The notes: generated from the sequence alone by a model not told the origin. A stretch of DNA of 64,000 bases from Buchnera aphidicola (Chaitophorus populicola) (GCF_964058995.1 NZ_OZ060382.1:372001-436000); one strand, 5' to 3'; shown: positions 42,348-54,181, counted from the first letter of the stretch. Program-made: numbers and translations.

Positions 42348-42991
42348 TCTTTCATTCCTTTTATATTTTTTATAGCAGGTTTAATAATTAAATCTCCACC
42401 TAACATACCAGGAACTGAACCTTTTATTAAAAGATAATTTTGAATTTTATTTATCTCAATAACAGATAAGCTTTGAATAGTAATTTGTTTATTTCCTAAA
42501 TGACCTGACATTTTTTTACCTTTAAATACACGTCCTGGAGTTTGATTTTGTCCAATTGATCCAGGTGCTCGATGCGATAAAGAATTTCCATGTGAAGCAT
42601 CTTGAGAAGAAAAATTCCAACGTTTAATGGTTCCAGAAAAACCTTTTCCTTTAGAAATTCCTGTAATATCAACTTTCTTAATATCTTTAAAAAAATCTAC
42701 ATAAAAATTTTGCCCTACAAAAAATTTACTTTTTTTAAACACTTTAAATTCCCATAATCCACGACCAGGTTTAACATTATTTTTCTTAAAATGACCTAAC
42801 TGTGGTTTATTTAATGCTTTAGTTTTTTTTTCTCCAGTAGTTAATTGTATGGTAAAGAATTTTTTAAAATGTTGATTTTTAATTTGTGTAATTCTATTTT
42901 CAACTATTTCAATTACAGTTATAGGAATTGAACTACCTTCTGGATTAAAAATTCTTGTCATACCAACTTTTTTACCGACTAGTCCAAACAC
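42338..42991 (-). CDS. rplC: Ribosomal protein L3
   Basis: Large-subunit assembly initiator of 217 residues (E. coli 209). Conserved stretches are [36 protein letters not shown] and the Q-methylation region [27 protein letters not shown]. The prmB methylase is not in the window. Confidence 0.98.
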   Translation of the reverse strand: MFGLVGKKVGMTRIFNPEGSSIPITVIEIVENRITQIKNQHFKKFFTIQLTTGEKKTKALNKPQLGHFKKNNVKPGRGLWEFKVFKKSKFFVGQNFYVDFFKDIKKVDITGISKGKGFSGTIKRWNFSSQDASHGNSLSHRAPGSIGQNQTPGRVFKGKKMSGHLGNKQITIQSLSVIEINKIQNYLLIKGSVPGMLGGDLIIKPAIKNIKGMKEWN

Positions 42992-43023
42992 AATTTTTTA
43001 TTAACTCCTTAAAAAATATATTA

Positions 43024-43434
<411 letters not shown>

Positions 43435-43572
43435 CTAAATATTCTAAAAATATTTATATTTTAATAATTTCTTTATAAATAATATTATAAAATAGATATT
43501 TTTACAAATTTATACTATATTATCTATTTTTATTATATAAATATTAATTTTAAAAATTAAAATTATCATAAC

Positions 43573-43604
43573 AATCAAGAAAAGAAATTTTTCTTTCCTT
43601 GATT
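43573..43604 (-). terminator. Probable terminator of the str operon
   Basis: AATCAAG-x-AAAG pairs with CTTT-x-CTTGATT around an 8-base loop, with one mismatch, 46 bases after the tufA stop. The sequence after it on the minus strand is A+T-rich without a clean T run. It is still the strongest structure between tufA and rpsJ. Confidence 0.5.
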
Positions 43605-43649
43605 AAAAATTATATTAAAAACTTAATTTATAATATTATAACTTATATT

Positions 43650-44834
43650 TTAACTAATAATTTTAGATACTACTCCTGCTCCTACAGTTCTTCCACCTTC
43701 TCTAATAGCAAAACGTAATCCATCTTCCATTGCTACAGGATGTATTAAAGTAACTGTAATTTTTATATTATCTCCAGGCATAACCATTTCAATATTTTGT
43801 GGTAATTCAACTAAACCAGTTACATCTGTTGTTCTAAAATAAAATTGAGGACGATATCCTTTAAAAAATGGAGTATGTCTACCACCTTCTTCTTTTGATA
43901 AAACGTATACTTCAGACTCAAATTTAATATGAGGTAAAATACTTCCTGGTTTAGATAAAACTTGTCCTCGTTCAATATCTTCTCTTTTTGTACCTCTTAA
44001 AAGTACACCAATATTTTCTCCTGCACGTCCTTCATCTAATAATTTTCTAAACATTTCCACACCGGTACAAATAGTCTTTGTAGTAGGTTTAATTCCTACG
44101 ATTTCTACTTCTTCACCTACTTTAATAATACCTCTTTCAACTCTTCCGGTTACTACTGTTCCTCTTCCAGAAATAGAAAAAACATCTTCAATAGGCAATA
44201 AAAACGGCTCATCTACTGCTCTTTTTGGTTCTGGTATATAAGAATCTAATAAATTTGCTAAATCAAGAATTTTAGATTCCCATTTAGAATCTCCTTCTAA
44301 TGCTTTTAAAGCTGATCCTCGAATAATTGGAATCTCATCTCCTGGAAATTCATATTGTGTTAATAAATCTCTAACTTCCATTTCTACTAATTCTAATAAT
44401 TCATCATCATCTACCATGTCACATTTATTTAAAAAAACAACGATATATGGAACCCCTACTTGTCTTCCCAATAAAATATGCTCTCTAGTTTGAGGCATTG
44501 GTCCGTCAGTAGCTGCGACTACTAATATTGCTCCATCCATTTGAGCTGCACCAGTAATCATATTTTTTATATAATCAGCATGTCCAGGACAATCTACATG
44601 AGCATAATGCCTGTTTTTAGTATCATATTCCACGTGTGATGTATTTATTGTAATACCTCTAGCTTTTTCTTCAGGAGCGTTATCAATTTGATCAAAAGCA
44701 CGAGCTGAACCACCATATTTTTTAGATAAAACTGTAGTTATTGCAGCAGTTAAAGTAGTTTTACCATGATCTACATGACCAATAGTTCCAACATTAATAT
44801 GAACTTTAGAACGTTCAAATTTTTCTTTTGACAT
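43650..44834 (-). CDS. tufA: Elongation factor Tu
   Basis: GTPase delivering aminoacyl-tRNA to the ribosome, 394 residues as in E. coli. G1 is [10 protein letters not shown]3 is DCPGHADY, G4 is NKCD and G5 is GSALK. The switch I region ([13 protein letters not shown]) is intact. It is the last gene of the str operon. Codon and protein conservation are the highest in the window. No second tuf copy is present here. Confidence 0.99.
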   Translation of the reverse strand: MSKEKFERSKVHINVGTIGHVDHGKTTLTAAITTVLSKKYGGSARAFDQIDNAPEEKARGITINTSHVEYDTKNRHYAHVDCPGHADYIKNMITGAAQMDGAILVVAATDGPMPQTREHILLGRQVGVPYIVVFLNKCDMVDDDELLELVEMEVRDLLTQYEFPGDEIPIIRGSALKALEGDSKWESKILDLANLLDSYIPEPKRAVDEPFLLPIEDVFSISGRGTVVTGRVERGIIKVGEEVEIVGIKPTTKTICTGVEMFRKLLDEGRAGENIGVLLRGTKREDIERGQVLSKPGSILPHIKFESEVYVLSKEEGGRHTPFFKGYRPQFYFRTTDVTGLVELPQNIEMVMPGDNIKITVTLIHPVAMEDGLRFAIREGGRTVGAGVVSKIIS

Positions 44835-44882
44835 AATTTAACCTTATAAAAATTAAAATTGATTTATCTTAATAATACAATA

Positions 44883-46991
44883 TTATTTATTTTTTTTTTC
44901 AATGATTTTTTTTGAAATACTATATGGTGCTTCAATATATTTTAAAAATTCCATAGAATATGAAGCTCTACCTTGAGTTTGTGAACGTAAATCAGTAGCA
45001 TATCCAAACATTTCAGAAAGAGGAACTAAAGATTTAATAATTTTTCTTAAATCTTGATCTGCCATACTTTCAATTGTTCCACGGCGTCGGTTTAAATCTC
45101 CAATAACATCTCCCATATATATCTCAGGCGTTTCTACTTCAACAGACATAATTGGTTCTAGTAAAATTGGTGAAGCTTTTTTAAAAGCATCTTTAAAAGC
45201 CATAGAAGCTGCTAATTTAAATGCAATTTCAGAAGAATCTACATCATGATACGAACCATCATGTAATACAATTCCAATATCTACCACTGGATATCCAGCT
45301 AAAGGACCAAATTTTAATTGTTCTTGAATACCTTTATTTACTGCAGAAATATATTCAGAAGGAATAATTCCTCCTTTAATTTTATTAATAAATTGATAAC
45401 CTTCTTTTCCGGGTTTTAATGGAAAAATATCTATTACTACATGTCCATATTGACCTCTCCCACCAGATTGTTTGATATATTTTCCTTCAATGTTTTTTAC
45501 TTCTATACCAATTGTTTCTCTATATGCTACTTGAGGAGTACCTATATTAGCATCAACATGAAATTCTCGTTTCATACGATCAATAATAATTTCTAAATGC
45601 AATTCACCCATACCAGAAACAATAGTTTGATTTGACTCTATATCTGTAGATACTTTAAAAGATGGATCTTCTTTAGCTAATCTGTTTAATGCAATACCCA
45701 TTTTTTCTTGATCAACTTTAGTTTTTGGTTCAACTGCAATAGAAATAACCGGTTCTGGAAATTCCATTTTTTCTAATATAATCGGAAAATCTGGATTACA
45801 TAAAGTATCTCCAGTACTTACGTCTTTTAAACCAATAGCTGCAGCTATATCTCCAGCATATACTTTTTTAATTTCTTCTCTTTTATTTGCATGCATTTGT
45901 ACTATTCTACCTACACGCTCACGTTTATTCTTTATAGAATTTAAAATAGTATCACCAGAACTAATCATACCTGAATATACTCTAAAAAAAGTTAAATTCC
46001 CTACATATGGATCTGTAGAAATTTTAAAAGCTAAAGCTGAAAATGATTCTTTATCTTGATATTTTTGTAAATTATGTATATTATCACTAATATTTTTTTC
46101 ATTTTTTATAATGCTAATATCTACTGGAGAGGGCAAATAATCAATTACAGCATCTAATAAAGCTTGAACACCTTTATTTTTAAAAGCTGATCCACATGTA
46201 ACTAAAACAATTTCATTTCTTAAAGATTTTTTTCTTAAAACATTTTTAATTTCTTCTTCAGTAAATTTTTCTTCATTAAAATATTTTTCCATTAAATTCT
46301 CATCAGAATCAGCTACTAATTCAATAATTTTATGATTCCATTTAATAGATTCTTGTAACAACTCTTTAGGAATATCTTGATACGTAAAACTAACACCTTG
46401 ATCTTGATCGTTCCAATAAATAGCTTTCATTTTAATTAAATCTATAACTCCAATAAAATTTTCTTCTGAACCTATAGATAATTGTATAGGTACTGGATTT
46501 GCACCTAAACGTTTTTTAATCTGCCGCACAACCTCTAAAAAATTCGCACCTAATCTATCCATTTTATTTACAAAAGCTAATCTAGGAACATTATATTTAT
46601 TTGCTTGTCTCCAAACTGTTTCAGATTGCGGTTGTACTCCACCTACAGCACAATAAACCATAATAACTCCATCTAAAACTCTCATAGATCTTTCAACTTC
46701 AATTGTAAAATCTACATGTCCTGGAGTATCAATTATATTAATTCTATGTGATGAATATTGATTAGCCATACCTGACCAAAATGCTGTAGTAGCTGCTGAA
46801 GTAATAGTTATTCCTCTTTCTTGTTCTTGTTCCATCCAATCCATAGTGGCAGCACCATCATGTACTTCTCCAATTTTATGGTTCACACCTGTATAAAATA
46901 AAATTCTTTCAGTAGTTGTTGTTTTTCCTGCATCAATATGAGCACTAATTCCAATATTTCTATAATTTATAATAGGTGTTAGACGAGCCAT
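44883..46991 (-). CDS. fusA: Elongation factor G
   Basis: Translocase GTPase with 702 residues (E. coli 704). G1 is [10 protein letters not shown]3 is DTPGHVDF, G4 is NKMD. The domain IV loop, including [10 protein letters not shown] and [16 protein letters not shown], is conserved. The frame is open up to 47039, but I start at 46991 ([15 protein letters not shown]), matching the E. coli N-terminus, with AAAGGCA upstream. The longer form would overlap rpsG. Confidence 0.98.
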   Translation of the reverse strand: MARLTPIINYRNIGISAHIDAGKTTTTERILFYTGVNHKIGEVHDGAATMDWMEQEQERGITITSAATTAFWSGMANQYSSHRINIIDTPGHVDFTIEVERSMRVLDGVIMVYCAVGGVQPQSETVWRQANKYNVPRLAFVNKMDRLGANFLEVVRQIKKRLGANPVPIQLSIGSEENFIGVIDLIKMKAIYWNDQDQGVSFTYQDIPKELLQESIKWNHKIIELVADSDENLMEKYFNEEKFTEEEIKNVLRKKSLRNEIVLVTCGSAFKNKGVQALLDAVIDYLPSPVDISIIKNEKNISDNIHNLQKYQDKESFSALAFKISTDPYVGNLTFFRVYSGMISSGDTILNSIKNKRERVGRIVQMHANKREEIKKVYAGDIAAAIGLKDVSTGDTLCNPDFPIILEKMEFPEPVISIAVEPKTKVDQEKMGIALNRLAKEDPSFKVSTDIESNQTIVSGMGELHLEIIIDRMKREFHVDANIGTPQVAYRETIGIEVKNIEGKYIKQSGGRGQYGHVVIDIFPLKPGKEGYQFINKIKGGIIPSEYISAVNKGIQEQLKFGPLAGYPVVDIGIVLHDGSYHDVDSSEIAFKLAASMAFKDAFKKASPILLEPIMSVEVETPEIYMGDVIGDLNRRRGTIESMADQDLRKIIKSLVPLSEMFGYATDLRSQTQGRASYSMEFLKYIEAPYSISKKIIEKKNK

Positions 46992-47019
46992 TTTTATTGC
47001 CTTTAATTTAAAATTAAAC

Positions 47020-47490
47020 TTACCATCTATAATGAGCAAAAGCTTTATTTGCTTCTGCTGTTTTATGCATGTCTTCTTTTTTTTTTACAGCATTTCCTTT
47101 ATTAGAAATTGCATCTAATAATTCATTTAATAATCTAAGAGACATAGATTTATCTGATCTTTTACGTGCAGATTCAATAATCCATCTCATAGCTAAAGTA
47201 TTTCTTCTAACTGGTCTCACTTCTATAGGTACTTGATATGTAGAACCTCCTACTCTTCTAGATTTTACTTCTACAATTGGACGCACTTGTTCTAATGCGT
47301 TTTCAAGTGCATCTAATGGTTTTTTTCCAGTTTTTTTAGATAACATTTTTAAAGCATTATAAATAATTACTTCAGAAATAGATTTTTTACCATCTATCAT
47401 TAATATATTAATAAACTTACTTAATAATTCAGAAGAAAATTTTGGATCTGGTAAAATTTTTCTCGAACCAATAAATTTACGACGAGGCAT
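47020..47490 (-). CDS. rpsG: Ribosomal protein S7
   Basis: Head protein and 16S 3'-domain assembly initiator, 156 residues. [18 protein letters not shown], the [17 protein letters not shown] signature and a C-terminal [11 protein letters not shown]-like ending ([11 protein letters not shown]) are typical. It ends 28 bases before fusA. Confidence 0.98.
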   Translation of the reverse strand: MPRRKFIGSRKILPDPKFSSELLSKFINILMIDGKKSISEVIIYNALKMLSKKTGKKPLDALENALEQVRPIVEVKSRRVGGSTYQVPIEVRPVRRNTLAMRWIIESARKRSDKSMSLRLLNELLDAISNKGNAVKKKEDMHKTAEANKAFAHYRW

Positions 47491-47533
47491 ATATTTTCCT
47501 TTAATATAATATTAAACATATTTAGATAAATAA

Positions 47534-47908
47534 TTAATTTTTTTTCTTTTTAACACCATATTTAGATCGTGCATTCTTACGATCTTTAACACCCGCGCAA
47601 TCTAAAGCTCCTCTAACAATATGATATCTTACTCCAGGAAGGTCCTTCACTCGACCACCTCTAATTAAAATTACAGAATGTTCTTGTAAATTATGACCTT
47701 CTCCACCTATATAAGCTGTTACCTCTAAACCATTTGTTAAACGCACTCGACATACTTTTCTTAAAGCTGAATTTGGTTTTTTTGGAGTAGTAGTATAAAC
47801 TCTTAAACATACACCTCTTTTTTGCGGACATTTAGATAATGCAGGAACATTACTTTTAAATTTTTTTCTTATTCTAGGTTTACGTACTAATTGATTAATA
47901 GTCGTCAT
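47534..47908 (-). CDS. rpsL: Ribosomal protein S12
   Basis: Decoding-centre protein of 124 residues, first of the str operon. [19 protein letters not shown] with the decoding lysine (position about 43), and [17 protein letters not shown] with the second lysine (about 88), are the unsubstituted, streptomycin-sensitive type. It follows tusB by 59 bases, as in E. coli. Confidence 0.99.
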   Translation of the reverse strand: MTTINQLVRKPRIRKKFKSNVPALSKCPQKRGVCLRVYTTTPKKPNSALRKVCRVRLTNGLEVTAYIGGEGHNLQEHSVILIRGGRVKDLPGVRYHIVRGALDCAGVKDRKNARSKYGVKKKKN

Positions 47909-47967
47909 AATATAATCCTAACATTTAAAGTATTTAATAATATTTTTATGAAATAATGATAAATTAT

Positions 47968-48258
47968 TTACCAAACAATCTGTTGTTTATGGATTTCAGT
48001 TAAATAAACAAAATCTATATATTGTATTGGAATAAATAAATTTGATATTTTAGAATCTACAATTCCTCTAGCTTCTAAATCATTTAATAAAACATAATTA
48101 TTTCTAAAATGAAAATATTTAGTTTTTAAAAAATAATTATTTTTTAATGCTAATAAAACACCGTCTTGTAATAAAATTACAGCATCTTTTTTTGAAATTA
48201 TTTTAGAAAATAACAAAAAATCAATTTTAAAAGGAGAATTAATTAAAGTATGTAACAT
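47968..48258 (-). CDS. tusB: Sulfur relay protein TusB
   Basis: Subunit of the TusBCD hexamer that relays sulfur from TusA to TusE. The 96 residues (E. coli 95) begin MLHTLINSPFKIDF and hold LLQDGVLLAL and a C-terminal DFVYLTEIHKQQIVW, matching E. coli DFVRLTVKHPSQMAW. It is directly upstream of rpsL and is last of tusDCB. Confidence 0.93.
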   Translation of the reverse strand: MLHTLINSPFKIDFLLFSKIISKKDAVILLQDGVLLALKNNYFLKTKYFHFRNNYVLLNDLEARGIVDSKISNLFIPIQYIDFVYLTEIHKQQIVW

Positions 48259-48266
48259 ATTTCTCC

Positions 48267-48626
48267 TTAAAAATTTATAATATGATCAAATGTATGCAAT
48301 TTATTTTTAAAATTCATATCATCTAAAATATTTATCTTTAAGAAAAAGTTTTTTTTATGTAATAAACCTCTAGTTTTTAAAGTAGAAACATTACAATAAA
48401 ATTTTTTTATTCCTAATATATTTAATATTTTAAATCTTTTAGTATAATTTAAAAAATAAATATTTTTTGAATATTGTTTTTTTATACAATTTAAAATACC
48501 ATCTCCAATAAAAAAAACACCAATTTTATTAGTATATCCAGTTAAAGAAATCAATAAATCTAATCCTTCTTGACTAAAACTATTACCATAAGGAGAATAA
48601 GAAAAAATTACTGCTATATTTTTCAT
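48267..48626 (-). CDS. tusC: Sulfur relay protein TusC
   Basis: Subunit of TusBCD, 119 residues as in E. coli. The DsrF-like N-terminus AVIFSYSPYGNSFSQEGLDLLIS, and GVFFIGDGILNCIK, fit TusC. It lies 8 bases before tusB and 21 after tusD, as one transcription unit. Confidence 0.93.
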   Translation of the reverse strand: MKNIAVIFSYSPYGNSFSQEGLDLLISLTGYTNKIGVFFIGDGILNCIKKQYSKNIYFLNYTKRFKILNILGIKKFYCNVSTLKTRGLLHKKNFFLKINILDDMNFKNKLHTFDHIINF

Positions 48627-48647
48627 ATTAATAATTCTTAAAATTTA

Positions 48648-49037
48648 TTAAAACTGTATAATTCTGTCAGACTTTTGTATATCTCGAGATAAATTTTCTA
48701 AACTAGAAATTTTAAAATAAATATCTAAATTACCTTCTAAAATTTTTTGGTTACATGTTTCTTTTATACCAATAATACCACGTCTTAATGCTGCACTAAA
48801 ACAAACATTTAATCTTATTTGATTTTGCAAACTAAACATACTCCATTTTTTTCTGGTATCAAATTCATTTTTTGCAGGTGATAAAAATTTATTTGCATTT
48901 AAAACTCCATCACAATAAAAAAACACACTTTTTATAACATGTATTTTTCTAGATACTAATGCTTTAGCAAAAAATAATGCACTAATAGAATTTTCTTTTC
49001 CATAAGCAGGACCTTTTACTATTAATGTATAAATCAA
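48648..49037 (-). CDS. tusD: Sulfur relay protein TusD
   Basis: Catalytic subunit of TusBCD, 129 residues (E. coli 128). The persulfide-carrying cysteine is in LNVCFSAALRRGI, corresponding to E. coli LNICVAAALRRGV. KGPAYGKENSISALFFAKAL and FFYCDGVLNANKFLSPA complete the match. With TusE at 322-627 the relay downstream of TusA is complete within the window. Confidence 0.96.
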   Translation of the reverse strand: MIYTLIVKGPAYGKENSISALFFAKALVSRKIHVIKSVFFYCDGVLNANKFLSPAKNEFDTRKKWSMFSLQNQIRLNVCFSAALRRGIIGIKETCNQKILEGNLDIYFKISSLENLSRDIQKSDRIIQF

Positions 49038-49290
49038 AAAAACTCCTAATAATTTTTTTATAAAAATTAAAATATGTGTATAAAATTATTTTTTTCAATT
49101 AATTTATTTTTAATAAAATGTATATGTAAAATATAATTTTTAAAAACTTAATAAAAATTTTTAAAAAATATATATATAAATATAAAATTTACTAAAAATT
49201 CTTTATATATTAAAATGAAAATATCATTTAAATAAAATAATAATTTTAAATTTATAAAATTATTTATTTATAAAAATAATTTAATTAATT

Positions 49291-50481
49291 ATGATACATA
49301 AAAATCGTATTCAAATAACTTGTATTAGTTTTTTATCATATGCATTAATGGGTGCTTTAGTTACAATAACAGGATTAATCATACATAATTTATCCAATCA
49401 TTTTAAAATACCTATTTCTCAAGCAAGTAATATATTTAATTTTTTAAATATAGGAATATTAATTTCTATATTTCTTAGTTCTTGGTCTATAGAAATATTT
49501 TCCTTAAAAAATCATTTTAATTTTGGATTTTCTTTGATTATTTTATCTAATTTAATTAATATATTTTCAAAAAATTCTATAATGTTTGCATATAGTATAT
49601 TTATTTTTGGATTAGTAGGTGGAATGACATTATCTATTGGTACATTTTTAATTACATATTTATATGAAAATCAAGAAAGAACTAGAAAAATGCTGTTAAC
49701 AGACTCATTTTTTAGCATATCAGGTATTTTATTTCCAATAATTTATACATTCATTCTATTTTATAAGATTCAATGGAATTATTTATATTGTATAATTAGT
49801 TTAATTTATATAATAATATTTATATTATCTCAGAGAGTAAATTTTATTCAATGTACTCCATCTTCAAATCAAAATTCTACAATAAATATAAAAAAATGTT
49901 TTAATATACAAACAATACTTTTATATATATCTGCTTTATTATATATTTTAGCTCAACTCAGCTTAATTTCTTGGATTCCTGAATATACTATTCAAAATAT
50001 TCATATAAATATAAAAGAATCTAGTCATATGATTAGTAGCTTTTGGGCAAATTATATGATTGGCATGTGGTTTTTTAGTTATTTTTTAAAATTTTTTAAT
50101 TTAAAAAAAATTATTATTTATTTATCTGGTTTATCTACCATAATAATATTTTTATTTCTTCAAAATAATCATTATTTATTACTATTATTTCTATTATCTT
50201 TATTGGGTTTTATTTCAAGTTCAATTTATAGTATGATTATTACACTTGCATCTATGCAAACTAAAAAACCGTCTGCAAAAATTATTAATTTTACCTTAGT
50301 TTTTGGAACAATAGGTACTTTCTTAACATTTATAATTACTTCTCCAATTATTCAAAATTATGGTATAAAATCATCCTTAATTCTATCTAACACATTATAT
50401 TTAATTGTGTTTATAATATTTATTATATTTTATAATATTTCTAAAAAAAAAAAATATAAAAATTTATTAAAAATAAAATAA
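49291..50481 (+). CDS. tsgA: Major facilitator transporter TsgA
   Basis: Inner-membrane protein of 396 residues (E. coli 393) with about 12 hydrophobic helices. It resembles E. coli TsgA: ISFLSYALMGALVTITG at the start, LNIGILISIFLSSW, GTFLITYLYENQER, TDSFFSISGILFPIIY and ISWIPEYT. The substrate is not known; proximity in E. coli to nitrite and siroheme genes says nothing here. It is divergent from tusD across a 253-base A+T-rich gap and convergent with trpS. Confidence 0.9.
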   Translation: MIHKNRIQITCISFLSYALMGALVTITGLIIHNLSNHFKIPISQASNIFNFLNIGILISIFLSSWSIEIFSLKNHFNFGFSLIILSNLINIFSKNSIMFAYSIFIFGLVGGMTLSIGTFLITYLYENQERTRKMLLTDSFFSISGILFPIIYTFILFYKIQWNYLYCIISLIYIIIFILSQRVNFIQCTPSSNQNSTINIKKCFNIQTILLYISALLYILAQLSLISWIPEYTIQNIHINIKESSHMISSFWANYMIGMWFFSYFLKFFNLKKIIIYLSGLSTIIIFLFLQNNHYLLLLFLLSLLGFISSSIYSMIITLASMQTKKPSAKIINFTLVFGTIGTFLTFIITSPIIQNYGIKSSLILSNTLYLIVFIIFIIFYNISKKKKYKNLLKIK

Positions 50482-50520
50482 ATATTAAAAAATTTAATTT
50501 AATAAAATATAAAATATTTA

Positions 50521-51540
50521 TTAAAAATTAATTTTTTCTAAAAAACCTAAATTTTTATATACTTTATGTAAAGTTTTTTTTGCAATAATAGAAGCTTTTT
50601 TAGCTCCTTCATAAGCAATATTTATTAAAAAAGACTGATTTTTTCTATAAATAAAAAACTTTTTTTGAATTTTAATAAGATGTTTATTGATAACATCAAA
50701 TACTTCTTTTTTTAATTCTAAGTAAGATTTACCTAAAAAATAATTTTCTAATTCAAATATAGATTTTTCACTTAAAGTAGATAAAATAATTAATAGATTT
50801 GATATACCTGGTTTATTTATCGTATCATAAAAAATTCTAGGAGGATTGTCTGAATCTGTCATAGAAGATCTAATTTTTTTAGAAATATTATTTAAATTAT
50901 CTAATAAATATATTATATTTTTTTGATTTAAATCAGATTTAGACATTTTTTTGTTAGGTTCAAGTAACGACATAATTTTTGAACCTAACTCAAATATTAA
51001 AAGTTCTGGTAAGTTAAAAATATTTCCGTAATGAGAATTAAAACGTATAGCTAAATTTCGAGTTAACTCTATATGCTGTTTTTGATCTTGACCTACATGT
51101 ACTTTATCTGTTTGATATAACAAAATATCTGCAGCCATTAATGTAGGATAATTTAATAAACCAGCATTAATTTTTTTTTTTATTTGTTCTGTTTTACTTT
51201 TAAATTGCGTCATTCTAGTCAATTCTTGATAATACGTATGACAATTTAATATCCAATTTAATTCTGCATGTTCATGTACTAAAGATTGTATAAAAATAAT
51301 GCTCTTATTAGGATCAACTCCACACGCTAAATATAAAGCTAATGTATCTAATACAGATTTTTTTTGTAAAAAATTTTTTTTTGTTATAGAAGTTAATGAA
51401 TGCAAATCTGCTATACAAAAAATACATTTATACTGATTTTGTATAACTTTCCAATGTTTTAGTACACTAATATAATTTCCTATCGTTAAATGCCCAGAAG
51501 GTTGAATAGCACTAAAAACTGTTATTTTTTTTTTTTTCAT
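50521..51540 (-). CDS. trpS: Tryptophanyl-tRNA synthetase
   Basis: Class I synthetase for tRNA-Trp. HIGH-type motif HLTIGNY follows IQPSG, and the KMSKS loop is NKKMSKS. VGQDQKQHIELTRNLA and MAADILLYQTDKVHVG are present. I start at the ATG at 51540 (339 residues, E. coli 334). A TTG at 51558, six codons earlier, is in frame and possible. The E. coli gene gph, between rpe and trpS, is absent. Confidence 0.97.
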   Translation of the reverse strand: MKKKKITVFSAIQPSGHLTIGNYISVLKHWKVIQNQYKCIFCIADLHSLTSITKKNFLQKKSVLDTLALYLACGVDPNKSIIFIQSLVHEHAELNWILNCHTYYQELTRMTQFKSKTEQIKKKINAGLLNYPTLMAADILLYQTDKVHVGQDQKQHIELTRNLAIRFNSHYGNIFNLPELLIFELGSKIMSLLEPNKKMSKSDLNQKNIIYLLDNLNNISKKIRSSMTDSDNPPRIFYDTINKPGISNLLIILSTLSEKSIFELENYFLGKSYLELKKEVFDVINKHLIKIQKKFFIYRKNQSFLINIAYEGAKKASIIAKKTLHKVYKNLGFLEKINF

Positions 51541-51567
51541 TAGTTTTAATATACTCAATTATAATCT

Positions 51568-52257
51568 TTAAACTACCGAAATATTTTTAAAATTCTTTAT
51601 TTCATTTTTAATTTTTTTTATTATTATTTTAGAATCTATATTATTAAATATATATGATCCCATAACTAAAATATTTACTCCTGCTTGAAGTAAAGGCATA
51701 ACATGCCTAAATTTAATTCCACCATCTACAGAAATATATATTTTTTTATCTTCTATTAAATTTATTTTTTTTTTAATTTCTAAAATTTTTTTAAATGTAT
51801 TTAAAATAAATTTTTGTTTAGCAAAACCAGGATTAACAGACATTAATAAAATTAAATCTAATTTATCTATAACATTATCTATAACATTTACAGATAATGA
51901 AGGATTAATAGCCAATCCTACTTTACAACCATTTTCTTTAATAATATCTAACGTTCTATCTAAATGATATGTAGATTCAGGATGAATAGTAATAAAAGTC
52001 GCGCCTGCTTTAGCAAATAAAGGAATTAAATCATCTACTGGTTTAGCCATAATATGAACATCAATTGGCGCTGAAATTTGATATTTTCTTATTGATTCTA
52101 AAACTATCGGTCCAAAAGTTAAATTTGGCACGTAATGATTATCCATTACATCAAAATGAATCATATCTGCACCTGATTTTAAAACATTCATGATTTCTTT
52201 ACCTAAAATAGCAAAATTTGCCGATAAAATAGAAGGCGATATAAATATTTTATTCAT
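51568..52257 (-). CDS. rpe: Ribulose-5-phosphate 3-epimerase
   Basis: Pentose-phosphate enzyme, a TIM barrel of about 229 residues (E. coli 225). SPSILSANF, the metal and catalytic stretch HFDVMDNHYVPNLTFGP, DVHIMAKP, MSVNPGF and SVDGGI are intact. I prefer the ATG at 52257 because it aligns with the usual start. An ATG at 52272 is equally possible, since neither has a clear Shine-Dalgarno. Confidence 0.96.
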   Translation of the reverse strand: MNKIFISPSILSANFAILGKEIMNVLKSGADMIHFDVMDNHYVPNLTFGPIVLESIRKYQISAPIDVHIMAKPVDDLIPLFAKAGATFITIHPESTYHLDRTLDIIKENGCKVGLAINPSLSVNVIDNVIDKLDLILLMSVNPGFAKQKFILNTFKKILEIKKKINLIEDKKIYISVDGGIKFRHVMPLLQAGVNILVMGSYIFNNIDSKIIIKKIKNEIKNFKNISVV

Positions 52258-52320
52258 AATTTTAATAACCATATCAATAAATATTGTAAAAAATTTTAAT
52301 AAAATTAAATTTAAATATTA

Positions 52321-53415
52321 TTAATATTTTTTTAATGTTTTTTCAATCGCGGAAATAATTATTTTTTGACTAATATTATCATAAATTTTTACTATTCCAA
52401 TATTAGATGGTAAAACTAATCTAATTTTACCTAAAATATTTTTTTTATCTTTTTTCATATATAAAATATAACTTAAAATAGGCATATTTTTTGGAGGAAG
52501 AACAGGTAAATTAAAAAATTTTAATAACAAAATAATTTTTTCAGAAATATTTTTTTTTAAAATACCTAATACTTGCGCTGTCTGTAATGCAAGTACAATA
52601 CCTATTGAAACAGCTTCTCCATGTAATATATTATTATAATTCATATATGATTCAATAGCATGACCATAAGTATGACCTAAATTTAATAATGCTCGACAAC
52701 TAGTTTCTTTTTCATCTAATGAAATAATTTTTGCTTTTAATTTACAACATTTATAAATACAATACAATAATGCATTTTTATCTAATTTTTTTAATTTACA
52801 GGAATTACTTTTAATCCAGTAAAAAAATTTTTTATCAAAAATAATAGCATATTTAATAACTTCTGAAAATCCAGATAAAAATTCTTTTTTTGGTAAACTA
52901 GATAAAAAAAATAAATCAATAAATACATACTTTGGTTGCCAAAAAGAACCAATCATATTCTTTCCTAAATTATGATTAACTCCTGTTTTCCCACCTACTG
53001 AAGCATCTACTTGAGATAATAAAGTAGTAGGAACTTGAATAAATTCGATTCCTCTTTGATAAATAGATGCTATAAAACCTGTTAAATCTCCTATTACACC
53101 TCCTCCAAATGCTATTAAAATAGTGTCTCTACCATAATCTTTATTTAAAAGTTGTGTAATAATATTATTAACTTCATGTAAAGATTTATAACTTTCACCA
53201 TCAGATATATATATTATATCAACATAAATATTATTTTTTTTTAAATATTTATAAAAATGTTTAGTACATAAATTTAATAATGTATTATTAGTAATAATGA
53301 TATATTTTTTTTTTTTTTTAAAATATCTTAATATACAATCTTGATTAAATAACTTATAACCAATAATAATTGGATAACTTTTTTCTTTTAAAACAACATT
53401 TATTTTTTTTAACAT
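52321..53415 (-). CDS. aroB: 3-Dehydroquinate synthase
   Basis: Converts DAHP to 3-dehydroquinate, the second shikimate step. The 364 residues (E. coli 362) contain the NAD-binding GGGVIGDLTGF, the conserved VDASVGGKTGVN and the zinc site NLGHTYGHAIE, plus the metal-site Glu in GFSEVIKYA. It follows aroK as in E. coli, but damX and dam, which stand between aroB and rpe in E. coli, are missing. Confidence 0.98.
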   Translation of the reverse strand: MLKKINVVLKEKSYPIIIGYKLFNQDCILRYFKKKKKYIIITNNTLLNLCTKHFYKYLKKNNIYVDIIYISDGESYKSLHEVNNIITQLLNKDYGRDTILIAFGGGVIGDLTGFIASIYQRGIEFIQVPTTLLSQVDASVGGKTGVNHNLGKNMIGSFWQPKYVFIDLFFLSSLPKKEFLSGFSEVIKYAIIFDKKFFYWIKSNSCKLKKLDKNALLYCIYKCCKLKAKIISLDEKETSCRALLNLGHTYGHAIESYMNYNNILHGEAVSIGIVLALQTAQVLGILKKNISEKIILLLKFFNLPVLPPKNMPILSYILYMKKDKKNILGKIRLVLPSNIGIVKIYDNISQKIIISAIEKTLKKY

Positions 53416-53437
53416 ATTTTTCTCATTTATTAAATAT

Positions 53438-53962
53438 TTATATTTTTAAATCTAAAGATTTAATTATATTTTGAACTATTTTTTGAGGACTATGATCATC
53501 AGCATTAATAATAATATCAGAAATACTTTTATAGAAATGATTACGTTCTTTAGCTAATTTTTCTAAAATAGATTGTATAGAATTTTTAGTTTTTAATAAC
53601 GGTCTAGTATCGTTTTTTCTTGTTCTAATTAATTGTTTTTGAATAGTAATATTTAAATAAATTACTATCCCACGAGAAGATAAATATTTTCTACTTTTAT
53701 CAGAAATAACAGAACCGCCTCCAGTTGCTAAAACAATTCCATCTTTTTTAGTTAATTCACAGATAATACGTGATTCTCTTTTTCTAAAACCTACTTCTCC
53801 TTCTACATCAAATACCCAATTTATATCTGCTCCAGTACGTTTCTCAATTTCTTGATCTGAATCATAAAACTTCATTTTTAATTTCTTTGCTAAATATTTT
53901 CCAATAGTGCTTTTTCCTGCACCCATAGGACCTATTAAAAATAAATTATTTTTTTTTTTCAT
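53438..53962 (-). CDS. aroK: Shikimate kinase I
   Basis: Phosphorylates shikimate with ATP. The Walker A motif is GPMGAGKST. The shikimate-binding Asp and Arg are in [20 protein letters not shown] and EVGFRKRE, and GGGSV follows. The ATG at 53962 aligns with E. coli AroK (174 against 173 residues). The frame extends 12 codons further but without similarity. It is grouped with aroB. Confidence 0.97.
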   Translation of the reverse strand: MKKKNNLFLIGPMGAGKSTIGKYLAKKLKMKFYDSDQEIEKRTGADINWVFDVEGEVGFRKRESRIICELTKKDGIVLATGGGSVISDKSRKYLSSRGIVIYLNITIQKQLIRTRKNDTRPLLKTKNSIQSILEKLAKERNHFYKSISDIIINADDHSPQKIVQNIIKSLDLKI

Positions 53963-54181
53963 ATTTATTAATCTGTAAAATGAATAAGTGAATAACATTA
54001 TAAAATTTATTATTTTAAAATTTAAAAATATATTTTAATTAAATTAAAAAAATTTATTAGATAAAAATTAATATTTAATATATTAAATCTTTTAAATTTA
54101 ATATTTATAAATATATTTATGTTTTTCATAAATAATAAAATATAATAACTTAATTTTTTCATAAAATTCTTAACGTTTTTT

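Noticed and set aside
46992-47039. N-terminal extension of EF-G
   Set aside because: It overlaps rpsG and lies before the universally conserved start region; AAAGGCA precedes the ATG at 46991.
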